DNA of 64,000 nt, taken from NCBI GenBank assembly GCA_002422915.1, contig DITV01000004.1, forward strand, positions 79,890 through 143,889, written 5' to 3'. Positions 35,604-44,200 of the stretch are shown here, piece after piece. How positions within the stretch are numbered: the first letter of the stretch is position 1; the number at the start of each line of letters is the position of its first letter. The notes below the pieces were generated by a model that worked only from the letters and a program-made list of their open reading frames with translations, was not told the DNA's origin and ran no database searches. The DNA comes from Candidatus Saccharibacteria bacterium UBA6175 (GTDB lineage: Bacteria > Patescibacteriota > Saccharimonadia > Saccharimonadales > Saccharimonadaceae). Made by a program: the position numbers and the translations under genes.

Positions 35604-36188
35604 TTACAGGCGCAGTTTTCGCACCAATACGTCGATGATGTCGAGTTTGAGTTCTTGCATTGGCAGTCGCTGGCCTAAAATATCCACCACTTTTTCACCT
35701 ACCTCTTCAGGGAAGTAGACTGACACACCTGGAGCAAATCGCTTCACCGGAATGAGCATGATCGAATGGTGCTCGGCATCACGAATCAAGCCAAAGGCGC
35801 GAAAGTCGTCAAGGTGATATAGCTTTTCGCCAACATAGAGGCCCTGCTTGCCGCTGAGCGCGTAGGTGAGAATGCGAGGTGGTCGGCGAATATAGACCAC
35901 CACCGCAACCGCCATGACGATCACGAGAAGCGAGAAAGTCCACGATTGCAGCACAAAGATGTCAAAGGCCACAAACGCCAGCACCACGATGACAAACACC
36001 ACATACCACCACCAATCCTTATCAAGGTGGACATATTCTTGAGCTGACCACGTCACGGTTTGAGTATCATCAGCGCCGTCGCGGTTATCTCGAGTGTCTT
36101 GCTCGATCTCTTCATCCTGACGAATTTCTTCAACCGGCGCTTCGGCGGCGCCGTCTTCTTGCCAGTAGTTTTGCTGGTCGTCTTTCAT
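35604..36188 (-). CDS. Hypothetical membrane protein with acidic N-terminal tail
   Basis: 194 residues from MKDDQQNYWQEDG. About 50 acidic/polar residues, two close membrane helices (WWWYVVFVIVVLAFVAFDIF and TFSLLVIVMAVAVVVYI), then a cytoplasmic domain of about 85 residues (GKQGLYVGEKLYHLDDFRAF, VYFPEEVGEKVVDILG). No family named. TATACT (36196-36201) lies 7 bases before the chosen ATG. Confidence 0.78.
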   Translation of the reverse strand: MKDDQQNYWQEDGAAEAPVEEIRQDEEIEQDTRDNRDGADDTQTVTWSAQEYVHLDKDWWWYVVFVIVVLAFVAFDIFVLQSWTFSLLVIVMAVAVVVYIRRPPRILTYALSGKQGLYVGEKLYHLDDFRAFGLIRDAEHHSIMLIPVKRFAPGVSVYFPEEVGEKVVDILGQRLPMQELKLDIIDVLVRKLRL

Positions 36189-36195
36189 TACTTTC

Positions 36196-36201
36196 AGTAT
36201 A
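36196..36201 (-). promoter_or_regulatory. -10 element, leaderless spacing
   Basis: TATACT on the minus strand, 7 bases before the membrane protein start codon at 36188. Confidence 0.55.
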
Positions 36202-36231
36202 CCATGAGCGTATCGGGGTGAATCAGCAAAC

Positions 36232-36252
36232 AAAAAGCCGCCGAAAACGGCG
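36232..36252 (-). terminator. Terminator of tRNA-Ser(GCT)
   Basis: CGCCG-TTTT-CGGCG stem followed by GC and five T on the minus strand. Confidence 0.7.
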
Positions 36253-36262
36253 ACATCTTGCT

Positions 36263-36355
36263 TGGCGGAGGAGCGGAGATTCGAACTCCGGCTCCAGGTC
36301 TCCCCAGACTAATGATTTAGCAAACCATCCCCTTCAGCCACTTGGGTACTCCTCC
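36263..36355 (-). tRNA. tRNA-Ser(GCT)
   Basis: 93 nt with CCA encoded; GGAGGAG/CTCCTCC acceptor, anticodon loop TTTGCTAA giving GCT, long variable arm GTCTGGGGAGACC region and GGAGTTCGAATCTCC T arm. Confidence 0.95.
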
Positions 36356-36419
36356 GTGCAATGTGATAGATTGTAGCATAAAACAGAGGTTGCGACTAGC
36401 GTTCTCGGCCACCATTTGC

Positions 36420-36425
36420 TATAAT
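36420..36425 (+). promoter_or_regulatory. Extended -10 promoter of the first pilin-like gene
   Basis: TGC-TATAAT; a leader of about 30 bases with AAGGAAG precedes the GTG at 36459. Confidence 0.55.
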
Positions 36426-36458
36426 GTTGTCATAATTGTGTAATATATAAGGAAGTTT

Positions 36459-36797
36459 GTGCACACATCACTCCAACTTTTCGGGCTCACCCTCATGGAA
36501 GGCGTTAACGCCGCTCAAGGGACTGGCACCCCCACCGATCTCTTCGGTGACGCCGGCATCTTCACGACTATCGTGAATGTACTCTTGTTCATCGTCGGCG
36601 CACTTGCCGTCATTATGATCATCATCGGTGGTCTGCGCTACGCCATCTCGGCAGGGGATGCAAAGGCGGTGAGCGCTGCGAAGAACACGATTTTGTACGC
36701 TATTGTTGGCCTTATTGTTGCGTTCTTGGCCTTTGCGGCAGTCAACTTCGTCCTTGGATCGCTGGTTGGCGGTGGCACCGCTGGCACCACCGTCTAA
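36459..36797 (+). CDS. VirB2/TrbC-like pilin subunit 1
   Basis: 112 residues, GTG start with AAGGAAG. A short leader, then the two-helix hairpin of VirB2/TrbC-type pilins: IFTTIVNVLLFIVGALAVIM and NTILYAIVGLIVAFLAFAAV joined by a loop GGLRYAISAGDAKAVSAAK. The same hairpin and loop (GG(I/L)RY..SAGD....AKN) recur in five genes at 38.3-40.3 kb. Unlike them it sits alone on the plus strand, before tRNA-Ser(TGA). Confidence 0.85.
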   Translation: MHTSLQLFGLTLMEGVNAAQGTGTPTDLFGDAGIFTTIVNVLLFIVGALAVIMIIIGGLRYAISAGDAKAVSAAKNTILYAIVGLIVAFLAFAAVNFVLGSLVGGGTAGTTV

Positions 36798-36817
36798 TTG
36801 CCCTCGAAAAACAAAAG

Positions 36818-36838
36818 AGATCCGAAAGGATCTTTTTT
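36818..36838 (+). terminator. Terminator of pilin-like gene 1
   Basis: AGATCC-GAAA-GGATCT with six T after it on the plus strand; A-rich on the other side, so it could also serve the minus-strand tRNA. Confidence 0.85.
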
Positions 36839-36841
36839 GTT

Positions 36842-36929
36842 TGGCGGAGAGGGAGAGATTCGAACTCTCGGTGAGTCTCCCCACGACGGTTTTCAAGACC
36901 GTTACCATAAACCACTCGGTCACCTCTCC
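36842..36929 (-). tRNA. tRNA-Ser(TGA)
   Basis: 88 nt with CCA encoded; GGAGAGG acceptor, anticodon loop CTTGAAA giving TGA, variable arm GTGGGGAGACTCAC region and GAGAGTTCGAATCTCTC T arm. With GGA, CGA and GCT, all four serine codon-box tRNAs are in this window. Confidence 0.95.
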
Positions 36930-36935
36930 GTACAA

Positions 36936-37646
36936 CTACGTTATTTTAACAGATTGAGTCTGTTTGGTCGAGAACTTTTGACGAGCGACGCACACCGCCC
37001 AGATCGTTTTCGCCCCAGCCTCGCGAAGACTGCGAGCCGCCTCATACATACTTGTGCCCGTCGTGACGATATCATCAACAAGAATATAGGTACGAGTGGG
37101 GTCAATGGGGCCCTTCACCCAGAACGCTCCGTGCACCTGCACCGCCCGAATACGGCGCGATGCACCTTTCTGGACAAAGTGACGGGTTCGCCTTAATACC
37201 GATTGTCTGAGCAGACCCGTTTGTCGAGACAGGTGATAGGCCAGGCTGTCGGTGTGATCCAGGCCTCGCATCCGGACATGGCGACGCGAGGTTGGGAGCG
37301 GCACCAGCACTGCACCTGATGGAAAGGTGAATGCCAACGCTAGCATGTCCGCCGCAACCAACACTACCTCACGTTGCGCCAGTAACTTTGGGCCATCAAC
37401 CAGACGCCGGAGCACGCCCTTTCGATCTCCCAGCCAGTAAAATACGTCGACTATTCCGGCATGTTTCGAGCAAAGCCCGACCCCAGAAAGGCGCTCACAC
37501 CATAAGCAATGTGCCGGTTTACAGCTAACGATGTATTTCTTACATTCATCACACAAAAGTGCCCCAATTGCCCCGCAAGAGATACAGGGGTGGGGAGCAA
37601 GCCACGAAAGGAGGCCATCAAGCATTGTGTTTTTTACGTTTTGCAT
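36936..37646 (-). CDS. comF: ComF-family phosphoribosyltransferase-like protein
   Basis: 236 residues. N-terminal four-Cys zinc site (CISCG, CDEC, CLWC, C), then a phosphoribosyltransferase fold with TYILVDDIVTTGTSMYEA. ComF proteins take part in DNA uptake for transformation. The start may be the ATG at 37646 or the one seven codons later. Ends 7 bases before tRNA-Ser(TGA). Confidence 0.92.
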   Translation of the reverse strand: MQNVKNTMLDGLLSWLAPHPCISCGAIGALLCDECKKYIVSCKPAHCLWCERLSGVGLCSKHAGIVDVFYWLGDRKGVLRRLVDGPKLLAQREVVLVAADMLALAFTFPSGAVLVPLPTSRRHVRMRGLDHTDSLAYHLSRQTGLLRQSVLRRTRHFVQKGASRRIRAVQVHGAFWVKGPIDPTRTYILVDDIVTTGTSMYEAARSLREAGAKTIWAVCVARQKFSTKQTQSVKIT

Positions 37647-37679
37647 AAGTATTTAGTTGATTATGAAGCAGGTGCTCGT

Positions 37680-37685
37680 TATAAT
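37680..37685 (+). promoter_or_regulatory. -10 element of hsp20
   Basis: TATAAT, about 46 bases before the hsp20 ATG; no CIRCE-type inverted repeat seen. Confidence 0.5.
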
Positions 37686-37731
37686 ACGAAAGACTATTTG
37701 TCAAATGAGCCTAGAGAAAGTGGAGGATATC

Positions 37732-38196
37732 ATGGCCCGCAAACAAAACGAAGACCTATTAATTGAAGATGAGCTCGCAGCCGCTTTTTTGAGCGACGAC
37801 GATCTTTCATCAGCTGATGTACCATCATCAGTAGCGACCGACGACAGCTGGGACGACAGTGAAGAAGAATTTCCTGGTCAACTTGCTGTTGACGTCTACG
37901 AAACCAATGAGAAGCTCATTGTCAAAGCCCGTACGGCTGGCGTGAACAAAGAAGACCTTGATGTCAGCATTAGCGACGGCATCTTGACGATCAGCGGCAC
38001 CCTGAGTAGCGGTGACGACAGCGATGCAGTCAACTGGCACATTCAAGAATGCTACTGGGGCGAGTTTAGCCGCACCCTTGCACTGCCTGTCAGCGTGAAG
38101 GAAGACGAAGTAGAAGCAGTCCTCAAAGATGGCGTACTTACCGTCGCTTTCTCAAAGATCAAGCAAGAACAAGCTAAGAAGATCCAAATTCAGTAA
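37732..38196 (+). CDS. Hsp20/alpha-crystallin small heat shock protein
   Basis: 154 residues from MARKQNEDLL, with GGAGG 5 bases upstream. An acidic N-terminal arm of about 50 residues, then an alpha-crystallin domain: QLAVDVYETNEKLIVKA, GVNKEDLDVSISDGILTISG and the closing LKDGVLTVAF; the terminal IxI-type anchor is IQIQ. ATP-independent chaperone. Confidence 0.93.
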   Translation: MARKQNEDLLIEDELAAAFLSDDDLSSADVPSSVATDDSWDDSEEEFPGQLAVDVYETNEKLIVKARTAGVNKEDLDVSISDGILTISGTLSSGDDSDAVNWHIQECYWGEFSRTLALPVSVKEDEVEAVLKDGVLTVAFSKIKQEQAKKIQIQ

Positions 38197-38213
38197 GACT
38201 GAAAGAACCAACT

Positions 38214-38242
38214 AAAATAAGCTCCTACTCGGAGCTTATTTT
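38214..38242. terminator. Bidirectional terminator between hsp20 and pilin-like gene 2
   Basis: AAAATAAGCTCC and GGAGCTTATTTT, a perfect 12-bp stem around TACTC, A-rich before and T-rich after, between two convergent genes. Confidence 0.85.
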
Positions 38243-38265
38243 ATGTGACAAAGATTAACTACTTA

Positions 38266-38679
38266 CTATACGGCTGGCGTAATCGCGCCGAGTACCCAGT
38301 TCACGACTGCGAAGGCCAGGAAGGCAACGACAAGACCGATAATCGCGTAAAGAATGGTGTTCTTTGCAGCAGTCACGCTGTTTCCATCACCAGCAGAGAC
38401 GGTGTAACGGATACCACCAATGATGAGCATGATGACGCTAATTGCACCAATGATGAAAAGGAGCACGTTCACAATAATAGTGAAGATTGATCCATCACCA
38501 AAGAGCTGTGTTGGCGTTCCTTCACCTTTTGCACAGTTCACGCCGTTACCAAGCGAAAGTTCGCCCGGCTCACATTGTGCTGATACGTTTGCAGCGGGCA
38601 ACGGGCTGAGCACAGCCACAAATGCCAAGGCAAGTCCTAGAAATAGGCTGCCGAAGGTTGTTTTTGTTAGTTTTTTCAT
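38266..38679 (-). CDS. VirB2/TrbC-like pilin subunit 2
   Basis: 137 residues. Signal peptide (LFLGLALAFVAVLSPLPAANVSAQ), a Cys-containing segment with two Cys, then the two-helix pilin hairpin with loop GGIRYTVSAGDGNSVTAAKN. TPTQLFGDGSIFTIIVNVLLF is closely similar to subunit 1. AAAGGAACG precedes the ATG. Separated from subunit 3 by 87 bases on the same strand. Confidence 0.87.
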   Translation of the reverse strand: MKKLTKTTFGSLFLGLALAFVAVLSPLPAANVSAQCEPGELSLGNGVNCAKGEGTPTQLFGDGSIFTIIVNVLLFIIGAISVIMLIIGGIRYTVSAGDGNSVTAAKNTILYAIIGLVVAFLAFAVVNWVLGAITPAV

Positions 38680-38766
38680 TGAGTTCGTTCCTTTCTAAAG
38701 TAGAATCTCTGTTTTGTCTGTTTATGTTATAGCAGATATGGGGCGATTTGTTAAGAGCTGGTTCTC

Positions 38767-39144
38767 TTAGAAGAGGTCTAGCACCCAGTTAATGATTGCG
38801 TAGGACGCAAAGGCTACTACCAGCCCGATCACCGCGTAGAGAATCGTGTTCTTTGCTCCCGTTACTGCGTTACCGTCACCGGCAGAGACGGTGTAGCGAA
38901 TCCCGCCAACGATAATCATAATCACCGATATGATTCCCACAATAAAGAGCAGGGTGTTCACCACCAGCGCGATAATGTCTTCAACACTCCCGCCGGTTCC
39001 GCTATTACACAGTGCAGAGCCTGGGTCGGCAGCACACGCCTCATCAAGCGCATCTTGCGCCAAGACCTCGGGGCTACTTACAAAAAGGGTCAACCCCAAC
39101 ACCAGCATCGCTACCACTAGAACCGTTCGTATCATTTTCTTCAT
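38767..39144 (-). CDS. VirB2/TrbC-like pilin subunit 3
   Basis: 125 residues from MKKMIRTVLVV, with GAGGAAGG upstream. Signal peptide, a segment with two Cys (EACAADPGSALCNS), then two membrane helices joined by GGIRYTVSAGDGNAVTGAKN, nearly identical to subunit 2. Starts one base after the stop of subunit 4. Confidence 0.87.
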   Translation of the reverse strand: MKKMIRTVLVVAMLVLGLTLFVSSPEVLAQDALDEACAADPGSALCNSGTGGSVEDIIALVVNTLLFIVGIISVIMIIVGGIRYTVSAGDGNAVTGAKNTILYAVIGLVVAFASYAIINWVLDLF

Positions 39145-39145
39145 A

Positions 39146-39442
39146 TTAAAACCTTCCTCTAATAAATGATGTAATCGCGAATGCCGACAGCACGACCACC
39201 AGGCCAATCACCGCAAACAAAATCTGATTCTTCGCCTTTGCGATCTTTCCAGCGTCGCCAGCAGAAGTAGCGTAAGAGAGTCCGGCAATAATAATCACGA
39301 TCACCGCAATGACGCCCGCCAAAAAATAGGTAATATCGAGTGCATTTGCCAGCAGCTCGTTGCCGCCAATAGTGGGAATGTCTACCTGTCCTTCGCCGTC
39401 GCCAGGAGTTAATTTTTGCGCCACATTTCGTAAGAAGTCCAT
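39146..39442 (-). CDS. VirB2/TrbC-like pilin subunit 4
   Basis: 98 residues, without an obvious cleavable signal. Two helices (DITYFLAGVIAVIVIIIAG, NQILFAVIGLVVVLSAFAI) and loop LSYATSAGDAGKIAKAK. More diverged than subunits 1-3. Follows subunit 5 by 2 bases. Confidence 0.83.
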   Translation of the reverse strand: MDFLRNVAQKLTPGDGEGQVDIPTIGGNELLANALDITYFLAGVIAVIVIIIAGLSYATSAGDAGKIAKAKNQILFAVIGLVVVLSAFAITSFIRGRF

Positions 39443-39444
39443 AG

Positions 39445-39882
39445 TTACTCCAGCAATCCAAAGATTAAGTTAAGAATTCCAACCGCACCCAGCGCAATTG
39501 CCAATCCAATTACTGCGTTTAGTATCGTCATCCGGCCTTTTTCAACCATCGAAGGGTTGAATCCGTTCGTCAGGAATATGAAGCCACCATATAATATGAA
39601 TCCGATCGCCACATAGCCGGCAATCACCACGCCAATCTCAATAATATTAAGGGCGAGTTTGGTGATAAAGGCTCCAAGGCCACCAGCTTCAGTAGGGTTG
39701 ACGATGGTGCACGATTCTCCTTCAAGCTTGGTGAGGCCTCGATACCACGGTGGAACACCTATCAAACGACCGTCACATTCGGCTACGGCCGAAACGGGGG
39801 CAGGAGAGGCAACAACCATCATCGGGCCGGCGACACCAATCGCAAATATAAATGATGCTAAAAGATATCGAAGCGTCTTCAT
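39445..39882 (-). CDS. VirB2/TrbC-like pilin subunit 5
   Basis: 145 residues. Signal peptide with Ala/Pro-rich end, a 40-residue segment with two Cys (AECDGRL, GESCTIV) and two helices (NIIEIGVVIAGYVAIGFILY, MTILNAVIGLAIALGAVGIL); the SAGD loop is replaced by FLTNGFNPSMVEKGR. One-base overlap with subunit 6. Confidence 0.8.
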   Translation of the reverse strand: MKTLRYLLASFIFAIGVAGPMMVVASPAPVSAVAECDGRLIGVPPWYRGLTKLEGESCTIVNPTEAGGLGAFITKLALNIIEIGVVIAGYVAIGFILYGGFIFLTNGFNPSMVEKGRMTILNAVIGLAIALGAVGILNLIFGLLE

Positions 39883-40277
39883 TAGTTAAATACTCCTCCT
39901 GGCACCAAGAAGTTGAGGCCAACATACATTAATCCATAGGCAATAATACCGATAACGACGTTTGTGATGATCCCCATAGCCTTCTTTGTCTGTTCGGCAT
40001 TGCCACCTGCAGAGGTGTAGAGAATAGAACCGTAGACGATGCCGCCAAGTGCCGCGACAGCGACAAGGCCGGTGAGGATATTAATTGCGAGAATAAGAAC
40101 GCCCCAGATGCCTGTTTCTTCAATACCACCAGTACCGTCTTGGTCGCAGGCAATAATTGCCGTATCTACTCCACCACAACGCTCCTGAGCAAGCAACGTT
40201 GGTCCCGTCATAACGATAAGTGCTAGGACAAGGGCAACTCCTATCATGATTCGGCTCACTGTTTGTTTTATGTTCAT
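39882..40277 (-). CDS. VirB2/TrbC-like pilin subunit 6
   Basis: 131 residues from MNIKQTVSRIMIG. Signal peptide, a segment with two Cys (ERCGGVDTAIIACDQDG), helices (WGVLILAINILTGLVAVAAL, IITNVVIGIIAYGLMYVGL) and loop ILYTSAGGNAEQTKKAMG. First gene of the minus-strand pilin operon. Confidence 0.82.
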   Translation of the reverse strand: MNIKQTVSRIMIGVALVLALIVMTGPTLLAQERCGGVDTAIIACDQDGTGGIEETGIWGVLILAINILTGLVAVAALGGIVYGSILYTSAGGNAEQTKKAMGIITNVVIGIIAYGLMYVGLNFLVPGGVFN

Positions 40278-40287
40278 AGCTGTTAAT

Positions 40288-40316
40288 AAGATACGACTTG
40301 GCGAGGATAAATGCAA
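40288..40316 (-). promoter_or_regulatory. Promoter of the pilin-like operon
   Basis: TTGCAT (40311-40316), 17-base spacer, TATCTT (40288-40293) on the minus strand; only 10 bases remain to the ATG. Confidence 0.5.
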
Positions 40317-40334
40317 GTTTTATGGCATAAGCTA

Positions 40335-40363
40335 TTTACATTTTTGCTTATTTATGCTATATT
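40335..40363 (+). promoter_or_regulatory. Promoter of the lipoprotein gene
   Basis: TTTACA (40335-40340), 17-base spacer, TATATT (40358-40363). It overlaps a cluster of GCATAAGC/GCTTAT/TTATGC motifs at 40325-40357 that could bind a regulator of both divergent operons. Confidence 0.5.
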
Positions 40364-40449
40364 AACCTTCAAAGATATGTCATAAATATCTCCATAAGCC
40401 CAAGCCGATACCATTATTTATCGCCAAGCGCGAGAGGAAAGCCCCCTAG

Positions 40450-41226
40450 ATGGATAAGTCAACAACAAGTTCAAGAAGCATGTCGGGTCTCGAAAAAATT
40501 CGAAGTGCAATGGAAAGCAAAGCCGTTCGTATTGGTGCCGCAACAAGTATTGCAATCGGCTCATTGAGTCTGGCTGCGTGCGCAGAGTCTGAACCTAGAG
40601 TTGTTGAACCTACTCCTAGCTCAGAAGTGAGCCAACCGAATCCAGAAACTACCCAACCCTCAAGGGAATCAGCGTTTAGTGGTATTCCAAGCGTTGAAGA
40701 GCTGGAGATCAGTTCAGAACTAAGTCCAGAACAGGTTGGAGAGGAGGTAGTCAACCTTTTGTCAGACTGGGTTAGCGCAGGTGCGAACATAGAAAACGTA
40801 GATCTTCGGTACGAAGGAGATAATCCCGAGCTAACACAAGATGAGTTTGTTCAAAAAATCGTAGATAGTGCTGCTCCAGTTTTTGCAGAAGCACTGTATG
40901 GACAAGACTGGCAGAACCCAGTTTTTTCAGAGAACATCGCCTCTTTGAAAAGAATACACTTCTCGTCTGTTATGCTGTATTTTTCTACTCAATCTTCAGA
41001 CCTTCCGTCGCCATACCAGCGCGAGGAGTCTCTCGTTGGAGTTGAGGATGTAACGAAGAGTGAAGAAAACCTTCTAATGACCTTGCTCGTCGATTATTCG
41101 GACAACTCCCAAGAGCTGGGCCTGGATACAACGGTTTCGGGCTTAAAAGAGTCGATACAAGTAAGCTTTGGTGAATTAAACGGGCGCCTCGTACTTACAG
41201 AGCCTTTTGTAGTGCAGAGCAGGTAG
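40450..41226 (+). CDS. Predicted lipoprotein
   Basis: 258 residues. A long N-terminal region, hydrophobic segment and lipobox LSLAAC (Cys near residue 44), a Pro/Ser/Thr-rich linker, then a domain of about 170 residues without recognised family (VNLLSDWVSAGANIENVDLRY...). Divergent from the pilin operon and just before the VirB6-like gene, so probably part of the secretion apparatus. Codon use is more A/T-rich than its neighbours. Confidence 0.75.
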   Translation: MDKSTTSSRSMSGLEKIRSAMESKAVRIGAATSIAIGSLSLAACAESEPRVVEPTPSSEVSQPNPETTQPSRESAFSGIPSVEELEISSELSPEQVGEEVVNLLSDWVSAGANIENVDLRYEGDNPELTQDEFVQKIVDSAAPVFAEALYGQDWQNPVFSENIASLKRIHFSSVMLYFSTQSSDLPSPYQREESLVGVEDVTKSEENLLMTLLVDYSDNSQELGLDTTVSGLKESIQVSFGELNGRLVLTEPFVVQSR

Positions 41227-41260
41227 CCTGTTAGAAATTGTTAGCAAGATAAAATAATGC

Positions 41261-41266
41261 TATGAT
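41261..41266 (+). promoter_or_regulatory. -10 element of the VirB6-like gene
   Basis: TATGAT, 9 bases before the ATG at 41276; preceded by TGC, an extended -10 form. Confidence 0.45.
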
Positions 41267-41275
41267 ACCCCTAAG

Positions 41276-44200
41276 ATGTTTATGCTTAGGGGTATTAAAT
41301 TTAGGGGTTTAAGCGTATTTTCGTTTCGACTCTCAATTCTTGCGATTTTAGCTGTGTCCCTACTTGCGTCGATGTTACTGCCAGCCGCAGCCGTCACGGC
41401 AAACATAAACCAAGCAACGCCTGAGGTTGAGGCGAGGTCTACGTCTTACTACAGAAGCCTGTCTCGTTGTGTAAGCGACCATATGTACGGAGATATCCAG
41501 CTCACCGCCGCAGACAATGGCAGGGCACTAACAAAGACTTGGTTTGACGGAAGGCGTGACTTTGGATATGTCTACCCAGATGGCAAAATGACCTGTAGTA
41601 ATATCGCAACACTTGCCTTAGCCTACTGGGGCTGGGGGAGTAAGTATGACGAGTTCCTTGAGGATATTGGTTATACATATAATCCTAGCTCCGCCCGCTG
41701 GTCGGGCACCGCCAATGGTGCCGAACGCCTAGCTGCGTTCGAAAGTGCCGTTCAAAGAAAGTTCTATGGAATCAACTTCTCTGGATACCCAACCCAGTCG
41801 GGCCAGGCCGTCTATACGATGTATCTTAATGCTTTCAATAGGGCATGTACCGCTCAAAGCCTTGGAAAGATAAGTGAGCTTACAAATAGCAGCTACAAAA
41901 CATGGATAGGCCAGGCAACAGAAGAAAGAGGTTTTGCCGTCGGTAAAGATGCGGCGGCCATTGATGCCTTCAGTTCGTTTCGATCGAACAGCGGTGCCGG
42001 TATAGACGTTTACTTCACGAAAATTAACGTTGTTGAAAAAAACGCGGAGGGAAAGTACGCAAGTACACCATACGGCTACGCATACGTAAACCTTGCAGCG
42101 TCGTCTAACCTATGGAACGACGACGGGTCAACGCCGTCAAACGGAGATGTGCGGGTACAAGGTTTTCATAATAATGCGGTCGTGAGAAGTTGCCATGAAA
42201 TTCAGAAAATTATCAACGATAACAGTGCAGATTTTCTTCGATGGGCAGAGTCGAAGGCACCTGCCGACTATGATATTCCGGCTCTTTCACTTGGAGAAGA
42301 TACCGCCGAAACCCCAGGATCTAGCGACGGAGAAACATCCTGTGCAGTTGGCGGCATCGGCTGGATTGTTTGCCCGGTCATCAACTTTATGGCGGGGGCG
42401 GGTGATGCTGCTTTTGCTGTTCTTTCGGACAACTTCCTTCAGACAAACACATCGATCGTAGAGTCGAGTGAGGATAATGGCGCTTACATTGCATGGGGTA
42501 TTATTAGAAACGTTGCAAACGTAGCATTTGTTCTTGTGTTCCTCATCATTATATTCTCACAGCTCACCGGCACTGGCATCGCAAATTACGGAGTGAAGAA
42601 AATGCTTCCCCGTCTAGTTGTTGGTGCCATTCTAGTGAACCTTTCCTTCCTAGCCTCACAAATCGCGGTTGACCTCTCAAACTTAGCTGGGTATGGCATC
42701 CGTGACGTATTCGATGGAATCGCAGAACAGGTGAACGAAAACTTCATTAAAGACGATCCGATTGGATCGGCGACGGGTGACAGCTTGCTTGGTGTGTTTG
42801 GCGGTATCCTTGCGGCTGGCACGATTGCAGCGGCAGGCTACTTCTTGATTGTCAGCGGTGGGTCGCTACTTCTTGCGGCACTACTGGCGTTAATCGTTAC
42901 ACTACTTATTCTCATACTGCGCGAGGTGGTAATTATCATTGCCATTGTCATAGCGCCGCTCGCTTTCGTTGCGTGGATCCTCCCAAACACCGAGGGCTTA
43001 TTCAAGAAATGGGTGTCTATCTTCACCGCTATGCTCATACTGTTTCCAGCTATCGCTCTCATTTATGGTGGGGCGACACTTGCATCGGCCATCCTTGGGA
43101 GAGTCTCTTGGGAGGAGGGTGATTTAATCGGACAAATTATCGCCGCCCTCGTTCCAGCTCTAGCACTTTTCTTGGCGATACCTGTTGTCCAGGGAAGTCT
43201 CAAGGCCGTTCCGATGCTTGGTAAGCTCGCAAGCAGCGCAACCAATGCCGCAAACAAGGGTGTTGCAAAAAGGGCGAGAGAATCCTATCAGGGTAGTATC
43301 GTCGGACGCGGCCGAGCAATTCGTAAACAACAGAGGCTTGTTGACCAAGATAGAAACTTTGCTAAGGGTCTTGAGGGTGACGGACGAATGGCTAAGCTGC
43401 GCCGAGCGGCAGCTGGTGGTTTGTCGACCCTTGGCATAACGAAAAGCCAAAAATCTCAGCGTGAAGCAATTGGTCGTGCCGCAAGAGGTGCTGCAGCAAA
43501 AGCTCAAAGCGAAGCAGTTAAGCAAGAGATGGTTGAACTCGAGTCTAAGCTCGGTCGCAACCCTGAGACAATTCGAAAGCATATAGCCGATAAACACCGC
43601 GACATGAGTGACACGCAGATGGAAGCAGCGAGTGATTTAATGCTAGCCGCTGGTGGAGTACATGAATATCGTCAAACCGTGAGCGACCCGTCCATCATGT
43701 CAAGACACGCAAGAAGCTTGGTAGAGTCGGGACGACGAAATGAAGGTGAAGTCAGGAAGAAGGCCGTCGATGTTGCAAACTGGCTTGGGACTGGTGAGGC
43801 TGCAATGCAAACGAATGGATATTCTCATACTCAAGCAGCGCCCGCTAAAGAGGGTGAAACACCGAAGAGCTTTATCAGTGCGGCTTACGGCACGGCCGAA
43901 GCAGCAAAACTTATCACAATGGACCCAGGCACAGCGGAACTTGCAGAAGAACATATTAGTCCCGAGGCAGCCAAAATGGCACTTAGGTCAGAGTCTGCAA
44001 TAGATATTAAAGACGGCACAAAGAAAGTTCTTGAACGACGCGCAGCTCTTGCAGGGACGCCCGAAGAAGCTAGCTCAAAAGATAGTGAGCCCGAGACTGT
44101 CATAGACCTAAGCGCGTCTACCGGCGACTCACCATCAGGACCAGCTACAGCGGCAACCCCGATAACAAGTAGCTCGGCAACGAGCCGTCGGGCGAGCAGT